Shown in pieces: positions 40,923 through 49,574 of a stretch of 50,147 bases of DNA. The notes under the pieces are model-generated. The model saw only the letters and a program-made list of their open reading frames with translations, searched no databases and was not told the DNA's origin. The DNA is from an uncultured Clostridia bacterium (GTDB lineage: Bacteria; Bacillota; Clostridia; Peptostreptococcales; Anaerovoracaceae). Numbering within the stretch: the stretch's first letter is position 1; each line of letters starts with the position of its first letter. Made by a program: the position numbers and the translations under genes. The stretch spans positions 1 to 50,147 of the forward strand of contig CALBZG010000119.1 in assembly GCA_937889655.1 (NCBI GenBank), written 5' to 3'.

Positions 40923-40951
40923 TTGACAAATCCATTATACTATACTACAAT
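40923..40951 (+). promoter_or_regulatory. Promoter of the Hyf/Ehr-like operon
   Basis: TTGACA (40923-40928), 17-bp spacer, TACAAT (40946-40951). It lies inside the 5' extension of the first open frame, which argues that translation starts later, at 40994. Confidence 0.82.
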
Positions 40952-40993
40952 GAAAAAGCTTGCGGCTATTTGCAGCAGGAAAGTTCGGAGGGG

Positions 40994-43048
40994 ATGGACA
41001 TCGGAATGGAAGTTTTTCAAACCGTGGTGCTATTAAAATCATCATTTGCGTTATTGGGCATTGCCGCAGTTATAGCTCTTATTGCTTCCGGCAAGCAAAA
41101 ATTCTGCAATCTATCAGTTAACATGATATGCATCGTGTCATCCATTTTAATGATGGCAGCTTCCGGATTCATCATATTGTCAGAAAACCAATTTGTTAAA
41201 ATTCATATTTTTGATACCGCTATTCCTTTTCTGTCTTTAGAGCTGGCTGTTGATGGGCTTTCCGCCCTTTTCCTTCTGATCTTGTCTATTCTGGTATTTT
41301 GCATATCGGTGTATTCCATCGGCTACATATCCCATTACTTCGGGAAGCGAAATGTAGGCCTTTTTTATTTCCTTTATTCAACCTTCATCTTATCGATGGC
41401 TTTGGTATTTACATCATCAAATGCAGTATTTTTCTATATTTCGTGGGAAGCCATGTCTGTGCTCTCTTATTTTCTGGTGATTTTCGAATCGGAGATCGAG
41501 AAAAATCAGAAAGCCGGAATTTTATATATTGTCATGACCCATATCGGAACAGCCTTTTTGCTTATAGGGTTTATGATCTCATACAGCTTTACCGGATCTT
41601 TTGATATCACCGGCAGCTCTCAGGCGATACCTGAAGGGGCTAAAAATATTATTTTCATTCTGTATTTGCTTGGTTTTTGTACGAAGGCCGGTGCGATACC
41701 GGTACACATTTGGCTTCCATATGCCCATCCGGCGGCCCCAAGTAACGTATCGGCGCTTATGTCGGGAGTCATGATCAAAACGGCCATTTATGGCCTTGTC
41801 CGTTTTGTCATGGAATTTCTTGGAGTGCAGCATACATGGTGGGGCGTGCTGATTATTGTTATTGGGGTTTTGTCAGCTTTCCTTGGAGTAGCCTATGCTC
41901 TGATGGAGCACGACATGAAGAGGTTGCTGGCTTATCATAGTGTAGAGAATATCGGCATCATTTTAATCGGTCTGGGGATCAGTTTTATCTCCTTTAATGG
42001 GGGGAACACCATTATCGGGTCGATGGCATTGACGGCTTCTCTGCTCCACACCTTGAACCATGCGCTTTTTAAAGGCGGATTATTTTTGGGCGCCGGCTCC
42101 ATCCATTATGCGACGCATACAAAAGATATTGAAAAATTAGGAGGCCTGATCCGAACGATGCCTGTTACGGCACTATTCGTGCTTTGCTTTTCTCTGGCCA
42201 TTTCGGCAATCATTCCCTTCAATGGTTTTGTAAGCGAGTGGCTTACATTTTTATCGATATTCACTTATGTTGCACCTGGGCAGGCAGGCATCAACATCAT
42301 ACTGATTATAGCTGTTGCCACCCTCGGCATGGCCGGAGCATTGGCCGCTGCATGCTTTGTGAAGTTTTATGGCATCTCTTTTCTCGGACTTCCCAGAACT
42401 AATCAGGCCGCAGAAGCCAGAGAAGTTTCTGCTCCAATGAATATCGCCATGGGCATCATAGGGGGTATTTGCCTTCTAATAGGACTATTACCGATGCAGG
42501 CAATCAGAACGATCGACAAAGTTACTTTCAGCTTGACTGGCGCATCCTCCGTAACCCAGTTGGGCCAAGGGTTTATCGATCCTTGGATCTCACTGGATAA
42601 TACCGGTAGCTCGATATCTCCTGCAGAAATTTTTGCTGCTCTCGCAGTCGTGTCGCTGTTGACGCTCATAGCCGTCAGGATCATCGGAGGAAAGTATCTT
42701 GAACGGAGATATGGCTCCTGGGATTGTGGATTTGAAGCATTGAATCCCAGAATGCAATATACAGCCACCGGGTTTTCAAAGCCAATAAAAATCGTTTTTA
42801 GGATATTATTCAGACCTTCAAGAAAAACGGAGCTCAAGGGTGGATCAAGATACCAGCCTGATGAAATCGAATACACTACAACCTCTGAATCCATTTTTGA
42901 GAAATATGCATACAGGCCGGCTTTTCAGCAAATAATAACCTTTTCAAGAAGAGCCAAGTTTTTTGTTCAAACGGGTAAAATACATAACTATTTGATATAT
43001 ATTTTTATCGCCGTATTAGCTTTGATGGCCTACAACAGATTTGTTTAG
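40994..43048 (+). CDS. Hydrogenase-4 component B / NuoL-like antiporter subunit
   Basis: 684-residue membrane subunit with about 15 hydrophobic segments. It has the Mrp/NuoL/M/N antiporter core: a conserved lysine in FCTKAGAIPVHIWLPYAHPAAPSNVSALMSGVMIKTAIYG, YHSVENIGIILIG, HTLNHALFKGGLFLGAGS and the EWLTF segment. A long C-terminal extension with RRYGSWDCGFEALNPRMQYTATGFSKP and one last helix is typical of HyfB/HycC. The predicted role is ion translocation. The frame opens at 40856, but the promoter at 40923-40951 lies within it; ATG 40994 with AGGAAAG upstream is chosen. First gene of a six-gene operon. Confidence 0.9.
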   Translation: MDIGMEVFQTVVLLKSSFALLGIAAVIALIASGKQKFCNLSVNMICIVSSILMMAASGFIILSENQFVKIHIFDTAIPFLSLELAVDGLSALFLLILSILVFCISVYSIGYISHYFGKRNVGLFYFLYSTFILSMALVFTSSNAVFFYISWEAMSVLSYFLVIFESEIEKNQKAGILYIVMTHIGTAFLLIGFMISYSFTGSFDITGSSQAIPEGAKNIIFILYLLGFCTKAGAIPVHIWLPYAHPAAPSNVSALMSGVMIKTAIYGLVRFVMEFLGVQHTWWGVLIIVIGVLSAFLGVAYALMEHDMKRLLAYHSVENIGIILIGLGISFISFNGGNTIIGSMALTASLLHTLNHALFKGGLFLGAGSIHYATHTKDIEKLGGLIRTMPVTALFVLCFSLAISAIIPFNGFVSEWLTFLSIFTYVAPGQAGINIILIIAVATLGMAGALAAACFVKFYGISFLGLPRTNQAAEAREVSAPMNIAMGIIGGICLLIGLLPMQAIRTIDKVTFSLTGASSVTQLGQGFIDPWISLDNTGSSISPAEIFAALAVVSLLTLIAVRIIGGKYLERRYGSWDCGFEALNPRMQYTATGFSKPIKIVFRILFRPSRKTELKGGSRYQPDEIEYTTTSESIFEKYAYRPAFQQIITFSRRAKFFVQTGKIHNYLIYIFIAVLALMAYNRFV

Positions 43049-43066
43049 GAGGCATTTGGAGGGTAA

Positions 43067-44026
43067 ATGAACTATTTGATATATATGGTATTGCAAATAA
43101 CAGTGATCATCGTCTTCGCTCCACTGATCAGCGGTGTGATAAGAAAGATCAAGGCGCTTTCCCAAAAACGAAAAGGCGCGCCTGTTTTTCAGATGTATTA
43201 TGATCTTCATAAACTGTTTAGAAAGACATCCGTCGTTTCGGAAACTTCGTCGTGGATTTTTAAAGCTGCACCTTACGTTTTTTTTTCAACAGCTGTTACA
43301 GCAGCTTTACTGGTGCCTGTATCGACGTTGATCCCCCAACCTTCGAGTCTGCCGGGAGATTTTATCGTTATGGTTTCCGTATTAGCATTGGGAAGATTTT
43401 TTATGATGCTGGCCGGGCTTGACACCGGAAGCACTTTCGGCGGCATGGGAAGCAGCAGAGAGGCTTTGATATCCTCTCTGATAGAACCGTCGATTCTGGT
43501 CTCTCTCTTTACAATAGCACTTATTACCGGGTCCACCTCCCTCTCAAGGATCCTATTCGTCGTAAACAGCAGTGAAAACCAGCTGCCGCTTCAGGTATCC
43601 ATATTGATATTCCTTGCTTTGCTGGTAATCATCATTGCAGAAACAGCCCGGATACCGGTAGACGATCCTTCCACCCATTTGGAGCTTACCATGGTTCATG
43701 AAGCTATGATCCTTGAATACTCCGGAAGACATCTTGCATTGATGGAATATGGCGCAGCCGTCAAACAGTTGACATTGATCACGCTGCTGGTCAATATTTT
43801 ACTTCCTTTCGACGGAATGATTTCACAAACCGGCATGATGGCCATCCTGCTGTCCTTGCTATTTTATGCAGCAAAGGTGCTCATGGCAGCGGTCCTGATT
43901 GCATTGATCGAGATAAATTGTGTAAAGCTTAAGCTTTTCAGCATACCTAATCTTGCCGCACTGGCCTTTATCCTTTCCTTTGTGGCATTTTTACAATTTT
44001 TTGTTCTGGGAGGCAACCATGTCTGA
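43067..44026 (+). CDS. HyfC/HycD-like (NuoH-type) membrane subunit
   Basis: 319 residues, about eight hydrophobic segments; homologue of complex I NuoH and hydrogenase subunit HyfC/HycD. RKIKALSQKRKGAPVFQMYYDLHKLFRK is the conserved cytoplasmic loop, and IAETARIPVDDPSTHLELTMVHEAMILEYSG the conserved acidic loop that faces the hydrophilic arm. This subunit joins the peripheral electron-transfer arm to the antiporter subunits. TTTGGAGGG precedes its ATG, and its end overlaps the next gene by 8 bases. Confidence 0.92.
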   Translation: MNYLIYMVLQITVIIVFAPLISGVIRKIKALSQKRKGAPVFQMYYDLHKLFRKTSVVSETSSWIFKAAPYVFFSTAVTAALLVPVSTLIPQPSSLPGDFIVMVSVLALGRFFMMLAGLDTGSTFGGMGSSREALISSLIEPSILVSLFTIALITGSTSLSRILFVVNSSENQLPLQVSILIFLALLVIIIAETARIPVDDPSTHLELTMVHEAMILEYSGRHLALMEYGAAVKQLTLITLLVNILLPFDGMISQTGMMAILLSLLFYAAKVLMAAVLIALIEINCVKLKLFSIPNLAALAFILSFVAFLQFFVLGGNHV

Positions 44027-44678
44027 TTTATTTGATACGCTTTCAGTGCTGATCCTGATGACTGCCTTTGTTTTGATGGCAAATAAAAAAGTCAAGGCCT
44101 ATATTAAAACCTTTCGCGTACAATCTGCACTGATCGCTCTCTCAGCCGGTATTCTGGGTGTCGAAGCCATTATGGATGAAGGACGTTATGATCTCATGGT
44201 GGTCTGCGTACTGATCGTAGTTCTAAAAGTGATCTATATTCCCGGCTTACTGCATAAAACTTATGCCGGTATCGAATACAGAACAGAAAAAGATTTCATA
44301 CTCAACATTCCAATATTGGTATTAATAAGCTGCAGTCTTGTAGTATTCACATATTTTTCGTTTTCAGCAAGCGGCTTCGGCGTCAACGGTAGCGTCATCG
44401 ATCTTCAACTTGTGAATACGATATCGGTCACAATGATCGGACTTCTTTTTATGATCACCAGGAAAAAAGCCATAGGTCAGATCATAGGATTTCTGGAGGT
44501 TGAAAACGGGATATTCATAACAGCGATGTTTTCCACCCAGGGGATGCCTTTTATCGTCGACATGGGGATCTTCATCGATATGCTGACGGCTGTGATGATC
44601 ATGGGTGTGCTGGTCTTTAAAATCAACGTTACATTTGAATCGATCAATACCGACAGGTTGAACAAACTGAAAGGATAA
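44019..44678 (+). CDS. HyfE-like membrane subunit (NuoK-related)
   Basis: 219 residues with about six hydrophobic segments. The C-terminal half has IIGFLEVENGIFITAMFSTQGMPFIVDMGIFIDML, the HyfE form of the NuoK-like region with its conserved glutamate in a membrane helix. The frame extends upstream to 43953 inside the HyfC-like gene, but ATG 44019 has GGGAGGC and gives the standard N-terminus, so it is used; it overlaps the previous gene by 8 bases. Hydrogenase-4 and Ehr complexes have this subunit, while simple group 4 hydrogenases such as Hyc (FHL-1) lack it. Confidence 0.88.
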   Translation: MSDLFDTLSVLILMTAFVLMANKKVKAYIKTFRVQSALIALSAGILGVEAIMDEGRYDLMVVCVLIVVLKVIYIPGLLHKTYAGIEYRTEKDFILNIPILVLISCSLVVFTYFSFSASGFGVNGSVIDLQLVNTISVTMIGLLFMITRKKAIGQIIGFLEVENGIFITAMFSTQGMPFIVDMGIFIDMLTAVMIMGVLVFKINVTFESINTDRLNKLKG

Positions 44679-44689
44679 AAGGCCAGACA

Positions 44690-46162
44690 ATGAGTTTTCT
44701 GATTCTTGCAGTACCGGTAATCGCCGCGCTGCTGATGATAACCAACAGAATTATTAGGAGAATGCATATAATCAGCCTGGCAGCTTCCGGAACAATGCTG
44801 GTATCCGCAATTCCCATCACAAGCGATATTTTAGCTTTTGGGAAAATAGAATCTTCGTTCATGGGGGGATTCCTATATTTGGATGCGCTCAGCGTGATCG
44901 TATTGGATATCGTCGTGTTGATCGGTTTTTTGGCCTGCATATATTCTGTTGGATATCTGAAACGCGAAATCCTTCTGGGGGCATTTGACTTTAAGAGGGT
45001 CCGGCTTTATTATGTCCTAATGTTTTCCTTCATGTTTACAATGCTGCTGGCCCTTTCGGTCAAAAATGTCGGCATCATGTGGATCGCAATTGAAGCAACG
45101 ACTCTGGCCTCGGCATTTCTTGTGGGTTTCTATAACGACAGATATGCCCTTGAAGCCGCCTGGAAATATATCATGATCTGCTCTGTCGGCATTGCCTTGG
45201 CAATGCTGGGGATCATATTTCTGAACCTTTCAGCCATGGCCGCCTTGGACAGTTCAGCGCAGCTCGACTGGACAGCTCTGATGGATAACGCCGGCAGCCT
45301 GAAACCCTCATCCGTCAGGCTTGCCTTTATTTTCATCCTTGTGGGTTTCGGGACAAAGGCAGGACTGGCGCCTATGCATACATGGCTGCCGGATGCCCAT
45401 AGCCAGGCGCCTGCACCAATAAGTGCGCTGCTTTCCGGTGTGCTGCTTAATAGTGCAATGTATGGAATCATTCGAATCACTGCTGTGACCAATAAAAATA
45501 TGGGAAGCAGTGAATTCTCCGGCAACTTGCTGATTCTCCTTGGCATGCTTTCTATTCTGACCGCAAGCGTTTTCATTCTGACCCAAAAAGATTATAAAAG
45601 ACTGCTAGCCTATTCCAGTATCGAGCACATGGGGATCATTGCCGTTGCTATAGGTTTTTTTACACCGGCGTCTATATTCGGCGGGTTGTTTCATATGCTC
45701 AATCACTCGCTGACAAAATCCATGCTTTTTTTCTGCTCCGGCACCATCCTTCAGAAATACGGCACAAGGCAAATTACGAAAATCAAAGGCGCCATCAAGC
45801 TCCTTCCCTATACAGGTACAGCATTTTTGCTTGGATTGTTTGCCATTGCGGGAACGCCTCCGTTCAGCATTTTTGCAAGTGAATTCAGCATAATGTCAGC
45901 AATTTTCAAAGAGGGGGATTTCATCATCGGCTCTGTTCTTATCATGCTGCTGGCTTTTGTTTTCGCAGGCATCGCCATAGCTTTATTCAGGATTTTTTAC
46001 GGGACAAGCAGCATGGAAACACCACAGCCTGGCGAAATCAATATCCCGGGAACTATAGCCGCCTTGATCCTTCTGCTCATGATAAGTACCATGGGGCTGC
46101 TGATACCGGAACAATTGAAGGAATTGCTTCATAATGCGCAAAATATCATATACGGATCATAA
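44690..46162 (+). CDS. HyfF-like (NuoN/NuoM-type) antiporter subunit
   Basis: 490 residues, about 14 hydrophobic segments, second antiporter-like subunit of the complex. WIAIEATTLASAFLVGFY, LVGFGTKAGLAPMHTWLPDAHSQAPAPISALLSGVLLN with the conserved lysine, YSSIEHMGIIAVAIG, and LFHMLNHSLTKSMLFFCSGTI are in the usual order; length agrees with HyfF. Two antiporter-like proteins plus HyfE suggest more than one ion path per complex. The ATG lies 11 bases behind the previous stop; AAAAGG precedes it. Confidence 0.9.
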   Translation: MSFLILAVPVIAALLMITNRIIRRMHIISLAASGTMLVSAIPITSDILAFGKIESSFMGGFLYLDALSVIVLDIVVLIGFLACIYSVGYLKREILLGAFDFKRVRLYYVLMFSFMFTMLLALSVKNVGIMWIAIEATTLASAFLVGFYNDRYALEAAWKYIMICSVGIALAMLGIIFLNLSAMAALDSSAQLDWTALMDNAGSLKPSSVRLAFIFILVGFGTKAGLAPMHTWLPDAHSQAPAPISALLSGVLLNSAMYGIIRITAVTNKNMGSSEFSGNLLILLGMLSILTASVFILTQKDYKRLLAYSSIEHMGIIAVAIGFFTPASIFGGLFHMLNHSLTKSMLFFCSGTILQKYGTRQITKIKGAIKLLPYTGTAFLLGLFAIAGTPPFSIFASEFSIMSAIFKEGDFIIGSVLIMLLAFVFAGIAIALFRIFYGTSSMETPQPGEINIPGTIAALILLLMISTMGLLIPEQLKELLHNAQNIIYGS

Positions 46163-46195
46163 CCGGGGAAATCCCGTTGAAAGGAACGAAATATC

Positions 46196-47776
46196 GTGTT
46201 AACAAAATTTATGGCCGGGATACAGGGGGCCTTTGGTCCAAGTATCCTCAAAAGCAGCGTCTGCAATCGGAATGAACTATATATCGATGTGGAACCGGAA
46301 CGAGCGCCGATGATCTGCACATATCTTTGCAGCGAGCTCGGATATCCGCTGGTTTCCATGTTTGCCTGCGATGAGCGTGAATTGACGAACCGCTTTTTCG
46401 TTTACTATGTTTTTGCCGACAGAAAAAATACAAAGCTGGTCATTATCAGAGTAGCCGTTGATCCGGCCAAGATGGAGATAAGATCCCTCAGCGGAAAGGT
46501 TTACGCTGCGGCTCGCTATGAACGGGAAATAAAGGATCTTTTCGGAATTGTTCCCGTAGGGCATCATAATCCGAAAAGGCTTGTATTCCATAGCAACTGG
46601 CCGAAAGGGGCATACCCTCTAAGAAAGGATTACGAAATCAGCCACCGCCCTGATGTTGCAAGGGAGACGATCAAATTCCAAAAGGTCAGGGGCGAAGGAG
46701 TTTATGAAATACCTGTGGGGCCGGTCCATGCAGGAATCATCGAACCGGGACATTTTCGCTTCAGTGTGGCGGGAGAACCGATCATCAATTTGGAGGCCCA
46801 GCTCTATTACACCCACAAAGGGATCGAAAAGCTCTGTGAAGGGAAAAGCATCGAACAATGCCTCTATATCGCCGAAAGAATTTCCGGTGATGAGACGTTC
46901 GCTAATTCATTGGCTTATTGCCAGGCAGTTGAAAAAATCGGCGATATCAGGATTCCGGGCCGGGCGCAATATACGAGGGTCGTATTTGCCGAGCTGGAAA
47001 GACTGATTTGCCATCTTGGCGATTTGGGCGGCATTTGCCTTGATACCGGTTATGGCTTTGCCAACGGACAGTTCAGAATGCTGAGAGGATGGGCGTATAA
47101 TATCGCTGATGAGCTGTGCGGAATGAGATTCTTGCGCAGCGTGAACCGGATCGGCGGTGTCCGAAAGGACTTTATTGCCGGTAAGGAAGCCGTGGTGATC
47201 CAACTGTTGAAAAAGCTGCACACCGAATTGACGGACACTGTCGGGATCATAAAATCCAACAGTATGTTTATGGATAGAGTCGAAAATACTGGAATTCTAA
47301 AGACCAAGACTGCGGGGGACCTGAATGCTGTTGGCCCGGGCGGAAGAGCTTCGGGAATCGGACATGATGTACGGAAGGACTTTCCTTATGAAGCATATGG
47401 AGAACTCAAGCTTAAAATTCCGGTGTATTATTACGGAGACGTAAACTGCAGGATGAATGTCAAAATCGACGAATGCTTCCAGTCGTTAGAAATGATCATC
47501 TCTGCGCTGGAGTCCATGCCGGAAGGCAAGATAACGGGACAGGTCGGACTTCTAGAGCCATATCGCTTTTCCTTCGGCATGACGGAGGCGCCGCGGGGAG
47601 AGAACATCCATTTTGTCATGACGGGAGAAAACAACACACTACTCCGCTATAAAATCAGAACTCCTTCTTTCTGCAATTGGCCGGCTTTATGCGTTGCCGT
47701 GAAAGGGAATATCGTTCCGGATTTCCCGCTCATAAACAAGAGCTTCAATCTATCTTATGCAGGCAACGATTTATAA
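46196..47776 (+). CDS. HyfG-like (NuoC+NuoD fused) large subunit lacking Ni-Fe site ligands
   Basis: 526 residues. Residues 1 to about 150 are NuoC-like (ARYEREIKDLFGIVPVGHHNPKRL), the rest NuoD/[NiFe] large-subunit-like (EGVYEIPVGPVHAGIIEPGHFRF). In group 4 hydrogenases the first nickel motif is ERxCGxC followed by His; here it is A226-E-R-I-S230-G-D-E233-T-F-A-N237, so both cysteines and the histidine are gone. The C-terminal DPCxxC is replaced by FNLSYAGNDL at the very end. It therefore cannot hold a NiFe centre and is Ehr/NuoD-like. Start is GTG 46196 with AAAGGAACG eight bases upstream. Confidence 0.92.
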   Translation: MLTKFMAGIQGAFGPSILKSSVCNRNELYIDVEPERAPMICTYLCSELGYPLVSMFACDERELTNRFFVYYVFADRKNTKLVIIRVAVDPAKMEIRSLSGKVYAAARYEREIKDLFGIVPVGHHNPKRLVFHSNWPKGAYPLRKDYEISHRPDVARETIKFQKVRGEGVYEIPVGPVHAGIIEPGHFRFSVAGEPIINLEAQLYYTHKGIEKLCEGKSIEQCLYIAERISGDETFANSLAYCQAVEKIGDIRIPGRAQYTRVVFAELERLICHLGDLGGICLDTGYGFANGQFRMLRGWAYNIADELCGMRFLRSVNRIGGVRKDFIAGKEAVVIQLLKKLHTELTDTVGIIKSNSMFMDRVENTGILKTKTAGDLNAVGPGGRASGIGHDVRKDFPYEAYGELKLKIPVYYYGDVNCRMNVKIDECFQSLEMIISALESMPEGKITGQVGLLEPYRFSFGMTEAPRGENIHFVMTGENNTLLRYKIRTPSFCNWPALCVAVKGNIVPDFPLINKSFNLSYAGNDL

Positions 47777-47788
47777 AGGAAGAAAACC

Positions 47789-48571
47789 ATGTTAGATAAA
47801 ACCAAAAAAATATTAAAATATAAAATCCTTACGCAAGATTATCCGAAAGTGCAGCCGGACATGAGCCTTTGGGCTGGAAATCCCATGATCAATAGTTCTA
47901 AATGCAATGGGTGCGGCGAATGTGTCGGGAGATGCCCATCCGGTGCCATTATTTGGAATAAGGATTCCGAAGCGCCTTACATCGACTTTGACCGGTGTAT
48001 TTTCTGCTTGTTGTGTCATGAAGTTTGTCAGGCGGGAGCTGTTGATCTAATCAAGGAATTCCAGATGGCCCGGAAGGAAAAGCGAAATTTCAAATACGAG
48101 GCTGTTGGAGCTGGAGCCGATGACACAGAAGCTTCTTTAGATGCTTTGGGTATGGAACTGCAATCTAAAATTAAAAAATTGTATGGCAGAAGTTTGATGG
48201 TACGGGAAGTGGATGCGGGCTCCTGCAACGGCTGCGACTGTGAAATCAACGCTGTAACCAATCCTTTCAATGAAATCGAACGATTTGGGATCAGCTTTGT
48301 CGCTTCGCCCAGACACGCGGATATGCTCCTTGTGACCGGTATATGCACCAGGAATATGCAGGAAGCACTGCTCAAGACATACCAGGCAACTCCCGATCCT
48401 AAGCTTGTAGTAGCAGTGGGATCCTGTGCCTGCTCAGGCGGGATATTCAGGGATACCTACGCTTCCGGAAATGGCATCGACGGCATCGTACCGGTAGATG
48501 TCTACATACGCGGATGCCCTCCGAGGCCACAGACTATTATTTATGGAATTTTAAAAGCGCTGGATCGTTAG
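47789..48571 (+). CDS. Fused ferredoxin (HyfH-like) and NuoB/HyfI-like small subunit
   Basis: 260 residues joining two subunits that are usually separate. N-terminal part: two [4Fe-4S] motifs, C39-x2-C42-x2-C45-x3-C49-P and C70-x2-C73-x2-C76-x3-C80. After a 50-residue linker comes a NuoB/hydrogenase-small-subunit domain with DAGSCNGCDCEI (Cys146, Cys149), VTGICTRNM, GSCACSGGIF (Cys213) and RGCPPRP (Cys243), i.e. all ligands of the N2-like proximal cluster. Electrons could run from ferredoxin through the chain to the large subunit. Last gene of the operon, 12 bases after the large-subunit gene, closed by a terminator. Confidence 0.92.
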   Translation: MLDKTKKILKYKILTQDYPKVQPDMSLWAGNPMINSSKCNGCGECVGRCPSGAIIWNKDSEAPYIDFDRCIFCLLCHEVCQAGAVDLIKEFQMARKEKRNFKYEAVGAGADDTEASLDALGMELQSKIKKLYGRSLMVREVDAGSCNGCDCEINAVTNPFNEIERFGISFVASPRHADMLLVTGICTRNMQEALLKTYQATPDPKLVVAVGSCACSGGIFRDTYASGNGIDGIVPVDVYIRGCPPRPQTIIYGILKALDR

Positions 48572-48589
48572 CCTTACGATAAAGATAGG

Positions 48590-48626
48590 ACCTGCTCCAT
48601 GGATTAAAACCGGAGCAGGTTTTTTT
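48590..48626 (+). terminator. Rho-independent terminator after the Hyf/Ehr-like operon
   Basis: Perfect 9-bp stem ACCTGCTCC/GGAGCAGGT (48590-48598 with 48612-48620), 13-base loop, T7 run. Confidence 0.92.
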
Positions 48627-48639
48627 AACATTTCTACGC

Positions 48640-48668
48640 TTGTGTTTTTTTTAACAAAGTGATATGAT
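48640..48668 (+). promoter_or_regulatory. Promoter of the NAD(P)HX epimerase gene
   Basis: TTGTGT (48640-48645), 17-bp spacer, TATGAT (48663-48668), 43 bases before the ATG. Confidence 0.65.
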
Positions 48669-48710
48669 ATTATCCATGATTTACTTATTCTGCAGGAGGG
48701 CAACAGGAAC

Positions 48711-49364
48711 ATGGATATCGATAATATTATTGTAACAGCAGCAGAAATGAAGGAAATTGAGAAAAAAGCAGCAGATAAAGGATTGTCCTATTACCAAATG
48801 ATGGAGAACGCAGGCACGGCGGCGTCGGATTTTATTAAAAGCAAAGAAAAAATCAAAGATAAGAGTGTTCTTGTTTTCTGCGGCAAAGGCAATAATGGCG
48901 GAGATGGATATGTGGTCGCCAGAAAACTTCGCCAGGATGGTGGGGATGTGAAGCTTGTTATGGTAGACGGTGAGCCAAAAACCCCGGAAGCGATCCGAAA
49001 TAAAATGATTTGCGAAGAACTGGCCATACCGATATTGAGGGTCAATGATTTGACGGTGCAGATCGTTGACAAGGCTTTTATAATTGTCGACGGTATCTAC
49101 GGAACGGGCTTTAGCGGCGTACTCAGAAAAGAAGCTCATGATGCCACGAAATTGATCAATGATTCTCCCGCCAGGATATATTCTCTGGACATTCCAAGCG
49201 GAGTCAACGGAGACAGCGGGAGTGCGGACCCCGATGCGGTAGAAGCTTATTACACCATTGTTTTCCACCGGTATAAACCCGCTCACAAGATGGCTTCAGC
49301 CCAAAAATATTGCGGGAATCTGGTTCTTGCGGATATCGGCATCGACTCCGTTCAGGGGGTTTGA
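48711..49364 (+). CDS. nnrE: NAD(P)H-hydrate epimerase (single-domain)
   Basis: 217-residue YjeF_N-type Rossmann protein that epimerises the damaged cofactors S/R-NAD(P)HX so that a dehydratase can repair them. Motifs: TAAEMKEIEKKAADKG and MMENAG at the N-terminus, VFCGKGNNGGDGYVVARKL phosphate/cofactor loop, VDGIYGTGFSG, and LDIPSGVNGDSG. The dehydratase (NnrD) domain fused in most bacteria is absent here; the protein ends after the epimerase domain. AGGAGGG precedes the ATG. The next gene is also a nicotinamide-related hydrolase candidate. Confidence 0.88.
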   Translation: MDIDNIIVTAAEMKEIEKKAADKGLSYYQMMENAGTAASDFIKSKEKIKDKSVLVFCGKGNNGGDGYVVARKLRQDGGDVKLVMVDGEPKTPEAIRNKMICEELAIPILRVNDLTVQIVDKAFIIVDGIYGTGFSGVLRKEAHDATKLINDSPARIYSLDIPSGVNGDSGSADPDAVEAYYTIVFHRYKPAHKMASAQKYCGNLVLADIGIDSVQGV

Positions 49365-49404
49365 AAATTGGAGCCCACCGTTGATCAATGAAGATTTGCA
49401 TAAG

Positions 49405-49445
49405 CCGGTTTTGGAGGGCCTCGAGCCCCCGGACCGGTATTTTTA
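49405..49445 (+). terminator. Hairpin terminator after nnrE
   Basis: Imperfect GC-rich stem running from CCGGTTTTGGAGGGC to GCCCCCGGACCGG with loop CTCGA, followed by TATTTTTATT. Confidence 0.75.
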
Positions 49446-49486
49446 TTGGGGCTGCGCTTGTCGTCAAAAGGATTGAAATCAGGCAT

Positions 49487-49515
49487 TTGACAAATCAATA
49501 TGAAAAGAATACAAT
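49487..49515 (+). promoter_or_regulatory. Promoter of the cysteine hydrolase gene
   Basis: TTGACA (49487-49492), 17-bp spacer, TACAAT (49510-49515), 60 bases before the ATG. Confidence 0.82.
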
Positions 49516-49574
49516 GGCAAAAATAATGATGAATCGGATCAAGCTTTTGAATCGAGATATAAAGAGGTATTCAT

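Noticed and set aside
40856..40993. Longer first gene of the Hyf-like operon
   Set aside because: A TTGACA-17-TACAAT promoter lies inside this stretch, so transcription begins after it.
40994..48571. Calling the operon an active group 4 NiFe hydrogenase or formate hydrogenlyase
   Set aside because: The large subunit lacks both CxxC motifs and the following histidine, no formate dehydrogenase or hydrogenase maturation gene is nearby, so only the Hyf-like architecture is supported.
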